Notes under the pieces: model-generated
What the model was told of the DNA's origin: nothing
Seen by the model: only the letters and a program-made list of their open reading frames with translations
Database searches by the model: none
DNA from: CAVXEH01 sp963805305
GTDB taxonomy: Bacteria; Chloroflexota; Limnocylindria; QHBO01
NCBI GenBank assembly: GCA_963805305.1
Contig: CAWDTM010000007.1
Location: 62,001 to 126,000 of the forward strand
Direction: 5' to 3'
Length of the DNA stretch: 64,000 nucleotides
Part shown: positions 8,192 through 15,838 of the stretch, one piece after another
How positions within the stretch are numbered: position 1 is the stretch's first letter
Layout of the letters: every line of letters begins with the position of its first letter
Position numbers and translations under genes: made by a program

Positions 8192-9628
8192 CTAGCGGAG
8201 GGCGCCTCTGAGCGCCGATGCGGCGGCATGCGCACCGCACAGCCCGTGCACGCCCCCGCCGGGCGGCGTGGACGACGAGCACACGAAGAGCGCTGGATCG
8301 GGAGTCGAGTACGGGTCCAGGCGGATGGCCGGCCGGGTGAAGAGCTGAAAGAGGTCCTGGACGCCGCCGTTGATGTCGCCACCCACGTAGTTCGCATCCT
8401 CCGCCTCGAGCGCCGCGGGGCCCCGGGCGTGGACCGCCAGGACACGCTCGCGGAGCCCTGGCGCGAAGCGCTCGATCTGGCCCAGGATCGGATCGGTCAT
8501 GTCGACGGTCGAGCCATTCGGGACGTGGCAGTAGGCCCACACGGTGTGCTTGCCCTCGGGCGCCCGCGACGGGTCAAAGAGCGACTGCTGGGCGAGCAGC
8601 ACGAACGGCCGCCGGCTCGTCTTGCCGCGAGCCACGGCAGCCTCGGAGGCGACGATCTCCTCGAGGGTTCCGCCCAGGTGGACCGTGCCCGCCTTCAGAA
8701 GATCGGGGTTCCGCCAGGGGATAGGCCCATCGATGGCCAGATCCAGCTTGAAGCTGCCCGGCCCGTACCGATAGCGCCGGAGCTGAGCCGCGTACCAGCC
8801 GCCCAGGCGGTCCCCGGACATGGCCAGCAGCTGGCGCGGAGTGACGTCCAGCAGCGCTGCCGTGTGCTCGGGGAGTTCCGCAAGGTCATCGACCCGCTGC
8901 CCGGTGCGAATGGTGCCGCCCAGGTCCGCGGTGAGGTGGGCGGCCAGGGCATCCACGATCCGCTGCGAGCCCCCGCGTGGCAACGGCCAGCCCACGGCAT
9001 GGGCGCTCGCCAGGAGCATGAGGCCAAACGCGCCCGAGGCGGGCTTGCCGAGAGGCAGCATGGCGTGAGCGGCGACCCCGGCCAGCAGCGCCCGTGCCCG
9101 GTCGTCGTGGAAGCGGCGGGCGAGCCAGGTCGCCGGCTGGAGCGCCAGGATGCCGAAGCGTGGAATGGTGACCGGATGACGCAGCGGCGCGCCGGCCCGC
9201 AGCGGTCCCAGCATCTCGTCGGCGATGACATCCCAGGCACCGGCAATTGGCCCGATGAGCCGTGCATACGCCCGCCCGTCGCGCCCCAGCCCGGCCGTCG
9301 TCTGGTCCAGGTCCCGGTAGACGAGCGCCGCGCTGCCGTCGTCCTGGGGGTGTGCGAGGGCAATAGGTGGATCGATCCACTCCAGCCCATGCCGATCGAG
9401 GGGAAGGTCCGAGAAGAACGACGAGGCCCGGCCCAGCGGGTGGATGGCGCTGCAGACGTCGTGGACGTAGCCGGGGAGCGTCAGCGCCGCCGACCGGCAG
9501 CCGCCCCCGATCGTGTCGTTGGCCTCCAGGACCGTGACGGATCGGCCCGTTCGCGCAATGGCAATTGCTGCGGCGAGCCCGTTGGGGCCCGCGCCGACCA
9601 CGATCGCATCGGTTCGCGTGCTGCTCAC
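8192..9628 (-). CDS. FAD-dependent NAD(P)/carotenoid-type oxidoreductase (phytoene desaturase-like)
   Basis: A 478-residue flavoprotein of the CrtI/phytoene-dehydrogenase superfamily. The N-terminus has the dinucleotide-binding fold AIVVGAGPNGLAAAIAIARTG followed by the acidic strand end VLEAND and GGGCRSA. The C-terminus has the FAD-contacting block PDPALFVCSSSTPPGGGVHGLCG. It lacks neighbours for carotenoid synthesis, so its substrate is unknown; many such proteins are not phytoene desaturases. The start is GTG with TACCGT ending 7 bases upstream, a leaderless-type arrangement. Its end nearly abuts the convergent exchanger gene (18 bases). Confidence 0.85.
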   Translation of the reverse strand: MSSTRTDAIVVGAGPNGLAAAIAIARTGRSVTVLEANDTIGGGCRSAALTLPGYVHDVCSAIHPLGRASSFFSDLPLDRHGLEWIDPPIALAHPQDDGSAALVYRDLDQTTAGLGRDGRAYARLIGPIAGAWDVIADEMLGPLRAGAPLRHPVTIPRFGILALQPATWLARRFHDDRARALLAGVAAHAMLPLGKPASGAFGLMLLASAHAVGWPLPRGGSQRIVDALAAHLTADLGGTIRTGQRVDDLAELPEHTAALLDVTPRQLLAMSGDRLGGWYAAQLRRYRYGPGSFKLDLAIDGPIPWRNPDLLKAGTVHLGGTLEEIVASEAAVARGKTSRRPFVLLAQQSLFDPSRAPEGKHTVWAYCHVPNGSTVDMTDPILGQIERFAPGLRERVLAVHARGPAALEAEDANYVGGDINGGVQDLFQLFTRPAIRLDPYSTPDPALFVCSSSTPPGGGVHGLCGAHAAASALRGALR

Positions 9629-9875
9629 CCCGCTAACGGTACGCGACCGGGCTGGTCAGGGTCGCCGTCGGGGCCCTCGAAACGCGCCGTCACACCCGTG
9701 CGCACGTGTCGGCCCTGGACCGCAACGCTCACGAGGTGAGCACACCATCCGAGGTGGGCGGTCCCGCCGGTCGCCCGGTTAGCGACGCCTGACGCCGCGG
9801 TCGCGGAATGCCCCCAATTCGGTCACGGTGCTCGCCCCATGAGCACTCTGCCTGCCTCGAGCGGACGGAGTGGGC

Positions 9876-10151
9876 TCAGGCGGGCTCCAGGTAGACCTCG
9901 TCGACGAAGCACCAGATCCAGTCCTCGCCGGGCTCGATGGACTGGACGATCGGGTGCTCGCTGGCCTCGGCGTGCGTGCGCGCGTGGCGGTTTGGTGACT
10001 GGTCGCAGCAGCCGACGTGGCCACAGGTCCGGCAGATCCGGAGGTGCAGCCACGTGCCGCCGATCTTGAGGCAATCCTCGCAGCCGTCCGCGCTGGGGGT
10101 CACCTCGCGCATCATGTCGAGGTGCGAGCAGGGAAGCTCCTCGTCGGTCAT
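9876..10151 (-). CDS. Small UBP-type zinc finger protein
   Basis: A 91-residue protein made almost wholly of a UBP-type (ZnF-UBP) zinc finger. The Zn ligands are recognisable: CSHLDMM near the N-terminus, CEDCLKIGGTWLHLRICRTCGHVGCCDQSPNRHARTHA (two CxxC pairs and several His). HPIVQSIEPGEDWIWCFVDE completes the fold. In eukaryotes this fold grips the free C-terminal Gly-Gly tail of ubiquitin; in bacteria the role is unknown. It overlaps the upstream PDZ protease by four bases (ATGA), so the two are translated together. Confidence 0.9.
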   Translation of the reverse strand: MTDEELPCSHLDMMREVTPSADGCEDCLKIGGTWLHLRICRTCGHVGCCDQSPNRHARTHAEASEHPIVQSIEPGEDWIWCFVDEVYLEPA

Positions 10152-11032
10152 GCGCTAACGCTAACCGATCGCTCCTCCGTCCCGCGCACGATCGTCACCG
10201 GAATCGCGTCGTTCGGCTTCGCCGTGCCCAGAACGTCGAAGAGGTCGTCCGCGGAGCCGATGGCGCGGCCTCCGGCCTCCACGATCAGGTCGCCCTCGGC
10301 GATCCCGGCCTTCTCGGCGGGCGATCCTTCCTCGACCTCCCGCACCAGGAGGCCTGCTCGCTCTGGCAGGCCCACGGCGCGCCGCAGCTGCTGCGCGACG
10401 TGCGACGGGGCCAGGCCCACGCCCAGCCGCCGGCGGGTCGGCGCCTCGCCTCGTCCGAGCAATTCGACCCGCGAACGCAGCGCGTCGCCAGCGGCAATGG
10501 CCTGGTAGAAGCCGGAGCCCAGCCGGTTGGTGTTGATCCCCAGCAGGTGTCCCTCGCCATCGACGATGGGTCCGCCGGACGATCCGGGCATCAACGGTGC
10601 CGTGTGCTCGACGGCGCCGGACACGCGGCGCCCGCGGGGCCCGCGGAAGGAGCGGCCGATCCCCGACACGAAGCCGGCGGTCACCCGCAGCCCCTGGCCG
10701 TTGGGATTGCCCACGGCCACGACCGGCGAGCCGATGCCCAGCGCACCGCCGTCGCCCCAACCCAGCGGGGCCGCGTCGCCGGTGTCCACACCGATGACCG
10801 CCAGGTCGCCGTCGCCATCCATGCCGAGCACCGTCCCGTCGGCACTCCGGCCGTCGGCGAAGTAGACATGGACCTCGTCGCCGTGCAGGTTGTGCGCGTT
10901 GGTCAGCACCTTGCCCTTCTCCAGGACGATCCCGGAGCCGCCCCGCCATCGGTTGCCAACGCCCACCGTGGACGGCCCGACCTTCGTCGCAATGTCCGCG
11001 ATCGCGGCACCCAGCTGTTCCATGGGACCCAT
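10148..11032 (-). CDS. Trypsin-like serine protease with PDZ domain (S1C, HtrA-like), no signal peptide
   Basis: A 294-residue HtrA-type protease. The catalytic triad is intact: His in VLTNAHNLHG, Asp in MDGDGDLAVIGVD, Ser in LMPGSSGGPIVDGEG. One PDZ domain follows (about residues 195-290, RAGLLVREVEEGSPAEKAGIAEGDLIVEAGG). Unusually for this family there is no signal peptide or membrane anchor, so it is probably cytoplasmic. The ATG has GGAGGAAGG close upstream. It is divergent from the HxlR regulator and is translationally coupled to the UBP zinc finger gene downstream, which suggests the zinc finger may recruit or present substrates. That link is an inference. Confidence 0.9.
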   Translation of the reverse strand: MGPMEQLGAAIADIATKVGPSTVGVGNRWRGGSGIVLEKGKVLTNAHNLHGDEVHVYFADGRSADGTVLGMDGDGDLAVIGVDTGDAAPLGWGDGGALGIGSPVVAVGNPNGQGLRVTAGFVSGIGRSFRGPRGRRVSGAVEHTAPLMPGSSGGPIVDGEGHLLGINTNRLGSGFYQAIAAGDALRSRVELLGRGEAPTRRRLGVGLAPSHVAQQLRRAVGLPERAGLLVREVEEGSPAEKAGIAEGDLIVEAGGRAIGSADDLFDVLGTAKPNDAIPVTIVRGTEERSVSVSA

Positions 11033-11152
11033 TGGTCCTTCCTCCAGTTCCTGTCGCGGCGCATCGTCGCCGTGTGTAAGTAGTCATCTGCAAGTTACTA
11101 GCGACCGGACGAGAATGCAAGCCCTCTGCGACACATCGGATACGATCCACGC

Positions 11153-11572
11153 ATGGCTGCCACACCCTCCCCCCTGGCTGCCGCGCTGGAGCGGGTCGGA
11201 GACCGATGGAGCCTCCTCGTCGTGGAGGCGCTCCTCCCCGGTCCGCGCCGGTTCAACGAGCTCGCCGCCGCCGTGACGGGCATCGCGCCGAACATCCTCA
11301 CCGACCGGCTCCGTCGCCTCGAGGCCGAGCGGGTCATTGCCGCCAGGCCCTACTCGGAACGACCACCGCGCCTCGCCTACGAGCTGACCGCCGAGGGGCA
11401 GGAGCTGGCCGGCGCCCTGCGGCTCCTCGCCGATTGGGGCTCGCGGGTCTCGCGCGAGGCGGAGCCGCTGCGCCACGCGGTATGCGGCACGCCGGTGGAG
11501 GCGCGCTGGTACTGCCCCACCTGTGCGCGCGCGGTGGAGGGTCCCGAGACTGAGGAGATTCGCCATGTCTGA
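11153..11572 (+). CDS. HxlR-family winged-helix transcriptional regulator
   Basis: A 139-residue regulator with the HxlR-type winged helix: LERVGDRWSLLVVEALLPGPRRFNEL, then PNILTDRLRRLEAERVI and a wing with RPPRLAYELTAEG. The C-terminal tail has CGTPVEARWYCPTCARAVE, which could form a small zinc-binding or redox-sensing site. TACGAT ends 6 bases upstream of the ATG and no Shine-Dalgarno is present, so the mRNA is probably leaderless. The gene runs 8 bases into the adenylate cyclase gene, which it may co-regulate. It is divergent from the PDZ protease/UBP pair, another possible target. Confidence 0.9.
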   Translation: MAATPSPLAAALERVGDRWSLLVVEALLPGPRRFNELAAAVTGIAPNILTDRLRRLEAERVIAARPYSERPPRLAYELTAEGQELAGALRLLADWGSRVSREAEPLRHAVCGTPVEARWYCPTCARAVEGPETEEIRHV

Positions 11573-12827
11573 GGGGCCAGGCTGGCGCCGGCTTCGGCGG
11601 CTCCTCGACCTGGGGGTCGATGAGGGCGACGACGAGGATCTGCGCAACCGCAAGCGCGTCGCCACCGGTGCGGTCTACGCCCTGCTCGGCTTTGGGCTGA
11701 CCTGGGTGGTGACCGGGATCCAGTCATCGCAGCCCGGCGCGCTGCTCATCTCGGTGACCTTTTTTATGGCGACGGCCGCCGTCCTGGGACGGTTCATCGC
11801 GAACCACGACGTCGAGCGGTTCATCTGGTGGGAGGCCGGCATCGGTCTCGTCACCTGCGCGCTGGGCCAGGTTGCCCTCGGCGGATTCGCGGGGTCATCG
11901 GGATCCATCGTGTGGGGCGTCATCACCCCGATTGCGACCGTCCTGTTCTTCGGTCCCGAGCGGGCCATGCGCTGGTTCTACGCCTACCTGGTGATCATCG
12001 CGCTGCTGGTCGCGGCGGACCCGTTCGTCCGCAGCTGGGCCAGCACGCCGTACGGATTCAACCTCGCCTTCTTCGCCATCAACACCGCCGGGCCGGCCGC
12101 GATCGGCTTTCTCATGATCCGCTACGTCGATCGCCAACGGCGGGCGGCCCAGGCCCGCAGCGAAGAGCTCCTGCTCAACGTCCTGCCCGCCCCGATCGCG
12201 AACCGGCTCCGCTCCGGCGAGGGAGTCATCGCCGAGCAGCACGCCGCGGTGTCGGTCCTGTTCGCCGATGTCGTCGACTTCACGCCATACGCGGAGGCCA
12301 CCTCTCCGACCGAGGTCGTCCAGCTGCTCAACGAGATCTTCAGCGACTTCGACACCCTGGCCGACCGGTACGGGATGGAGAAGATCAAGACCATCGGCGA
12401 CGCGTACATGGCGGTCGCGGGCGTGCCCGCCCCGCGCCGGGACCACGCGGACTGCGCGGTGCGCATGGGGCTGGCCATGCTCGGGTCGGTTGGCCGTCAC
12501 CACGACGCGCGCGGTCACGCGGTCACGCTGCGGGTGGGGATTGCCTCGGGCCCCGTGGTGGCCGGCGTCATCGGCCGCCGCAAGTTCATCTACGACCTGT
12601 GGGGCGACACGGTGAACACCGCCTCGCGCATGGAATCGGCGGGTCTCCCCGGATGCATCCAGGTCACGGCCGCCACGCGGGCCCTCCTTTCGGATCCCCA
12701 TCCCTTCCGGCGTCGCGACGGTGTCTCCGTCAAGGGCAAGGGCACCATGACGACCTACGTGCTGGATCCGGCCGCAGACCGAGACGCCGCCCGGCGGGAG
12801 GCCGATTCGGCACCTATGCCAGCCTGA
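11565..12827 (+). CDS. Membrane-bound class III adenylate cyclase
   Basis: A 420-residue cyclase. The first 200 residues hold about five to six hydrophobic helices, then a short linker leads into the class III catalytic domain (about residues 220-400). Metal-binding residues are in LFADVVDFTPYAE and KTIGDAYMAVAG. The adenine-selecting pair is Lys in EKIKTIG and Asp in FIYDLWGDTVNTASRM, and the transition-state Asn and Arg are in NTASRM. These residues favour ATP over GTP, so the product should be cAMP. It starts 8 bases inside the HxlR gene, implying co-transcription. Its 3' end overlaps the convergent carboxypeptidase gene by 14 bases. Confidence 0.92.
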   Translation: MSEGPGWRRLRRLLDLGVDEGDDEDLRNRKRVATGAVYALLGFGLTWVVTGIQSSQPGALLISVTFFMATAAVLGRFIANHDVERFIWWEAGIGLVTCALGQVALGGFAGSSGSIVWGVITPIATVLFFGPERAMRWFYAYLVIIALLVAADPFVRSWASTPYGFNLAFFAINTAGPAAIGFLMIRYVDRQRRAAQARSEELLLNVLPAPIANRLRSGEGVIAEQHAAVSVLFADVVDFTPYAEATSPTEVVQLLNEIFSDFDTLADRYGMEKIKTIGDAYMAVAGVPAPRRDHADCAVRMGLAMLGSVGRHHDARGHAVTLRVGIASGPVVAGVIGRRKFIYDLWGDTVNTASRMESAGLPGCIQVTAATRALLSDPHPFRRRDGVSVKGKGTMTTYVLDPAADRDAARREADSAPMPA

Positions 12828-13839
12828 GCCCTCGCACGAGCTCGCGCAGGCCGCGATCAAGCCGTCCGGCGCCGGCCAGGATGGCGAGACCCACCACGAT
12901 CCCCAGCATGATTCCAAGCGCTCGAAGCAGGAGGTCCACCGGTGAACCGTCGCCTCGCGCAGGACTCACGCCGCTTGCAGCGCGCACGGCACCCTCCGGG
13001 CTGGGTCGTGGCATCGGCACCGGCGCGGCCGCCGCGGCGCTGGCCGAAGGAGCGGCCGTGCCGCTGGGCCGGGGCGTCACGCTGGCGGTTGGCGCCGAGG
13101 TCGCGGGAGCGGCCATGAGGTCGTTGCCGGTCTGGTACCACAGGTACTCGCGGAGCGTCGTGCCCGCGACGTGGATCGCCGCCGCCTCGTCCCGGCCCAC
13201 GTAGCGGTAATGCCACGGCTCGTAGCGGTAGCAGGTCTTCGTGGGGCTGGCATCCTTCGGGTAGCTCATGACGAAGCCGTAGCGCCAGGCATTCGCCGCC
13301 ATCCAGGCGCCGGCTGGCGTCATCGCCCAGTCGCTCACCCACGCAGCGGCGACACCGGCGCTCCGGAAGTCCATCGCGACTCCCAGCTGGTGCTCGGAAT
13401 GCCCTGGTCGAGCGCTGCCCAGGAGGGCGGCGTCCGACCCGTACTCCCGGGTCCAGTAGTTGAAGGTGGAGACCTGGGTGGCATACGACCGATACGCAGA
13501 CTGCACGGCGATCGGGGCGCCGGCCGCATTCGCCGCGGTGGCCATGGCTCGCAGATCGGGAATGACGATCGAACGGATCGTGCCGTTGCCGCTGATTCCG
13601 GCGTCCGTCACGGGGACGAGGGCCGGAGGCAGGTACGATCTGTCGATCATGTACGTCGGGTCTACCAGCGTCCGCTGCCAGTCATCCGGTGACGTGAAGG
13701 CCGTCTCGAGGTCGTCGTAGCGGCAGGCCGGGAGTGTGTCGGCGGCCGATGCCGTGGGTGGGGGCATCGGCCCGATGGCCCAGGCGGGCCCGAGCGCGAG
13801 CGCCACGAGCATGGCAGCCATCTGCCGTCGGATGCGCAC
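12814..13839 (-). CDS. Secreted D-alanyl-D-alanine carboxypeptidase (VanY/M15B)
   Basis: A 341-residue peptidoglycan carboxypeptidase of the M15 zinc family. A signal peptide (about residues 1-32) leads into the catalytic domain. Zinc ligands are in RPGHSEHQLGVAMDFRS (His and Asp) and YEPWHYRYVG (His), and the conserved QSAYRSYATQ strand is present. A Pro/Ala/Ser-rich segment follows (about 240-300), then a C-terminal hydrophobic helix (about 310-330) and an arginine-rich end, so the enzyme is probably tethered to the membrane outer face by its C-terminus. The likely start is GTG with GAGGGA upstream. Confidence 0.9.
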   Translation of the reverse strand: MRIRRQMAAMLVALALGPAWAIGPMPPPTASAADTLPACRYDDLETAFTSPDDWQRTLVDPTYMIDRSYLPPALVPVTDAGISGNGTIRSIVIPDLRAMATAANAAGAPIAVQSAYRSYATQVSTFNYWTREYGSDAALLGSARPGHSEHQLGVAMDFRSAGVAAAWVSDWAMTPAGAWMAANAWRYGFVMSYPKDASPTKTCYRYEPWHYRYVGRDEAAAIHVAGTTLREYLWYQTGNDLMAAPATSAPTASVTPRPSGTAAPSASAAAAAPVPMPRPSPEGAVRAASGVSPARGDGSPVDLLLRALGIMLGIVVGLAILAGAGRLDRGLRELVRGLRLA

Positions 13840-14042
13840 CAGTCTTCCCTCACCCCCGGGAATGGCCTTCGCGCGTCACGGGGCACCGCGCCGACGCGCC
13901 TGCACTCTGCGACACGGGAAAGTCCGCTGTCAAATTCGCGGGTCCCCATGGACCTTGACCAATGGCGACAGACGGTCCACCGTTCCGCTGCTGCGCCGCC
14001 GCCGGCCGCGCAGCGCAAGGCAGAACAGAGGGGAATGCGGCG

Positions 14043-14276
14043 ATGACCACGACCGAACCCTGCAGCGTCTGTGGCGAGGACACCGCGCCGGGTGGACCGC
14101 TCTTCTCCGCGCGGCGCCGGATCGATCACGGCGATGGCAGCCGAACCTTCCTCTGTCCCCTGTGTGACGGGCGCGTCAGCCAGCACCACGGCAAGCGCCT
14201 CAGCGACGAGGAGCTGGCGAGCTTCGTCCGCAGCGGCGCCCTGGCAATGATCGCGTGGCAGCCAGGCGGTCACTGA
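14043..14276 (+). CDS. Four-cysteine mini-protein (zinc-ribbon-like), unknown function
   Basis: A 77-residue protein with two CxxC pairs, PCSVCGED near residue 8 and LCPLCDGR near residue 38, spaced as in a zinc ribbon. LSDEELASFVRSGAL forms a likely C-terminal helix. The inner ATG was chosen over one 81 bases upstream because AGAGGGGAA precedes it at normal Shine-Dalgarno spacing. It stands alone between divergent genes. No family was recognised. Confidence 0.55.
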   Translation: MTTTEPCSVCGEDTAPGGPLFSARRRIDHGDGSRTFLCPLCDGRVSQHHGKRLSDEELASFVRSGALAMIAWQPGGH

Positions 14277-14366
14277 GCACCGTCCTCTGAGCGTCGTCAC
14301 CGAGCCGCGCGTCATCCGGAGCGGCAGGGGCCGGAGAGGAAGAGTGCGCGCGCTCGGACGACCCTG

Positions 14367-14396
14367 TTGACAGGTGACCAATAAGTCACCTACAGT
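14367..14396 (+). promoter_or_regulatory. Sigma70-type promoter of the ArsR-SRPBCC gene
   Basis: A perfect -35 TTGACA (14367-14372) is followed after 18 bases by a -10 TACAGT (14391-14396). The start codon is only 8 bases beyond the -10, so transcription would begin at or next to the ATG, giving a leaderless message. The spacer contains a perfect inverted repeat described separately. Confidence 0.75.
14372..14391. promoter_or_regulatory. Operator palindrome in the ArsR-SRPBCC promoter
   Basis: AGGTGAC, six bases (CAATAA), then GTCACCT form a perfect 7-bp inverted repeat that fills the space between -35 and -10. A dimer of the downstream ArsR-type regulator bound here would block RNA polymerase, so self-repression is likely. 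The assignment of the bound protein is inferred from position. Confidence 0.7.
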
Positions 14397-14404
14397 CAGC
14401 CCAG

Positions 14405-15187
14405 ATGGACGACGAAGCGGTCTTCAGGGCGTTGGCCGACGCCCACCGGCGGACCCTCCTCGACCGGCTCTTCGAGCGCGACGGCCAGGCGCTCGAGGAG
14501 CTCGAGGCGGCGCTGCCCCAGATGACCCGGTTCGGCGTCATGAAGCACCTGCGCGTGCTGGAGGCGGCCGGCCTGGTCACCACCCGGCGCGCGGGCCGTC
14601 GGAAGCTGCACTACCTCAACCCGGTTCCCATCCGCCTCATCCACGACCGATGGATCAGCAAGTTCGCCGAGCCGTGGGTTGGTGGCATGGCCGACCTCAA
14701 GCACCACCTGGAGGGACCGATGTTCAGCCCCAAGCACGTCTACGAGGTCTACATCCAGACCTCACCCGAGCAGCTCTGGCAGGCGCTCACCGACCCTGCT
14801 TTCACACGGCGCTACTACCACGGCACGACCGTCGACTCAACGTGGGAGGCCGGAGCGTCGCTCACCTACACGAACCCGGACGGCTCCATTGCCATCGAGG
14901 GCGCGGTGGTGGAGGCCGATCCGCCGCGCAAGCTCGTCCAGACCTTCCACTTCCCCGAGCCGCCGGGCGAGCCAGTTGAGCGTCCCAGCCGCGTGACGTG
15001 GGAGATCAGGGAGATGGGGAAGGCCTGCCTCCTGACGCTGGTCCACGACGACTTCGACGGCGAGACAAGGACGTACAAGGGTGTCGAGCACGGATGGGTG
15101 CCGGTCCTCTCCGGTCTGAAGACGCTGCTCGAGACCGGGTCCGAGCTGGAGATCTCCAGTCCGGAGCCCGCAGCCACCGACGCCTGA
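14405..15187 (+). CDS. ArsR-type regulator fused to SRPBCC (AHSA1) domain
   Basis: A 260-residue fusion. Residues 1-85 are an ArsR winged helix (VFRALADAHRRTLLDRLFER, then MTRFGVMKHLRVLEAAGLVTTRRAGRRKLHYLNP). Residues about 110-245 are an AHSA1/SRPBCC lipid-binding-type domain (VYEVYIQTSPEQLWQALTDPAFTRRYY, WEIREMGKACLLTLVHDDF, GWVPVLSGLKTLLET). Such fusions are thought to sense a small hydrophobic ligand through the SRPBCC cavity and release DNA. The promoter contains a matching palindrome, supporting autoregulation. The gene ends just before a strong hairpin. Confidence 0.9.
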   Translation: MDDEAVFRALADAHRRTLLDRLFERDGQALEELEAALPQMTRFGVMKHLRVLEAAGLVTTRRAGRRKLHYLNPVPIRLIHDRWISKFAEPWVGGMADLKHHLEGPMFSPKHVYEVYIQTSPEQLWQALTDPAFTRRYYHGTTVDSTWEAGASLTYTNPDGSIAIEGAVVEADPPRKLVQTFHFPEPPGEPVERPSRVTWEIREMGKACLLTLVHDDFDGETRTYKGVEHGWVPVLSGLKTLLETGSELEISSPEPAATDA

Positions 15188-15205
15188 GCCAGCACACCGA
15201 TGTGG

Positions 15206-15233
15206 AGGCGGCCGCGCTGCGTCGCGGCCGCCT
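15206..15233. terminator. Bidirectional GC-rich hairpin between convergent genes
   Basis: AGGCGGCCGCG, a six-base loop (CTGCGT), then CGCGGCCGCCT form a perfect 11-bp stem. It lies 18 bases after the stop of the ArsR-SRPBCC gene and touches the stop codon of the opposite membrane-protein gene, as expected for a shared terminator. No U-tract follows on either strand. Confidence 0.65.
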
Positions 15234-15726
15234 AGAAGGGCTCCATCAGCATGAGCCACAGGATCACGAGCACGCCTCCGCCGCCCAGGCCCAGCAGGAT
15301 CCACGGCCGCGGGCCGCTGAGGAGGGCGTCGAGCACCTCGGGGCTCGCGGGATCCGGGGGCGGTGCGTCCTTCGGGTCCGAGTAGGCCTTCATGCCGACC
15401 GCGTGGCGGACCTTCGCGTAGTAGCCGGAGCCCATGGGGTACATGGCCACCAGGATGGCGACCAGGATGCCAAGCGAGGCCCAGATCCAGCCGCGGTCCC
15501 AAAGCGCACCGCTGAAGCCGGCGGCGATGCCACTCGCGAGCAGCAGGAGGAGGCCCAGGTAGGCGATCCCCAGGCTGTTGCTCGACAGGTCCAGCAGCGC
15601 GCCGACGCGCACCGGCTCGCGCTCGTGACGGAGCCGGATGGCAACCATCACCGAGGCGCCATGGCCCGCCACGAAGGTGATCAGGCCCGCGATGTGGACG
15701 TACATGAGCCATGGGTAGACGAGCAC
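15232..15726 (-). CDS. Four-TM membrane protein (DUF2269-like)
   Basis: A 164-residue membrane protein with four hydrophobic helices: WLMYVHIAGLITFVAGHG near the start, LGIAYLGLLLLLASGIAAG, WIWASLGILVAILVAMYPMG, and a C-terminal WILLGLGGGGVLVILWLML. Conserved His in the first helix and the overall layout match DUF2269-type proteins, a family of unknown function. Start GTG has AAGGAGGG eight bases upstream. It lies downstream of the nickel/cobalt permease on the same strand with a gap of about 110 bases, and may be in the same operon. Confidence 0.7.
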   Translation of the reverse strand: MLVYPWLMYVHIAGLITFVAGHGASVMVAIRLRHEREPVRVGALLDLSSNSLGIAYLGLLLLLASGIAAGFSGALWDRGWIWASLGILVAILVAMYPMGSGYYAKVRHAVGMKAYSDPKDAPPPDPASPEVLDALLSGPRPWILLGLGGGGVLVILWLMLMEPF

Positions 15727-15838
15727 CCGGCACCCTCCTTTGGCGTTCGCGCAGGTCGCGGCTGTGCGTCACCGCCGAGCGGCGGTTGACGGCGGACATC
15801 CTAGCGAACGGGGCGGTGGCGCGCGCTCGGCGACCGAT

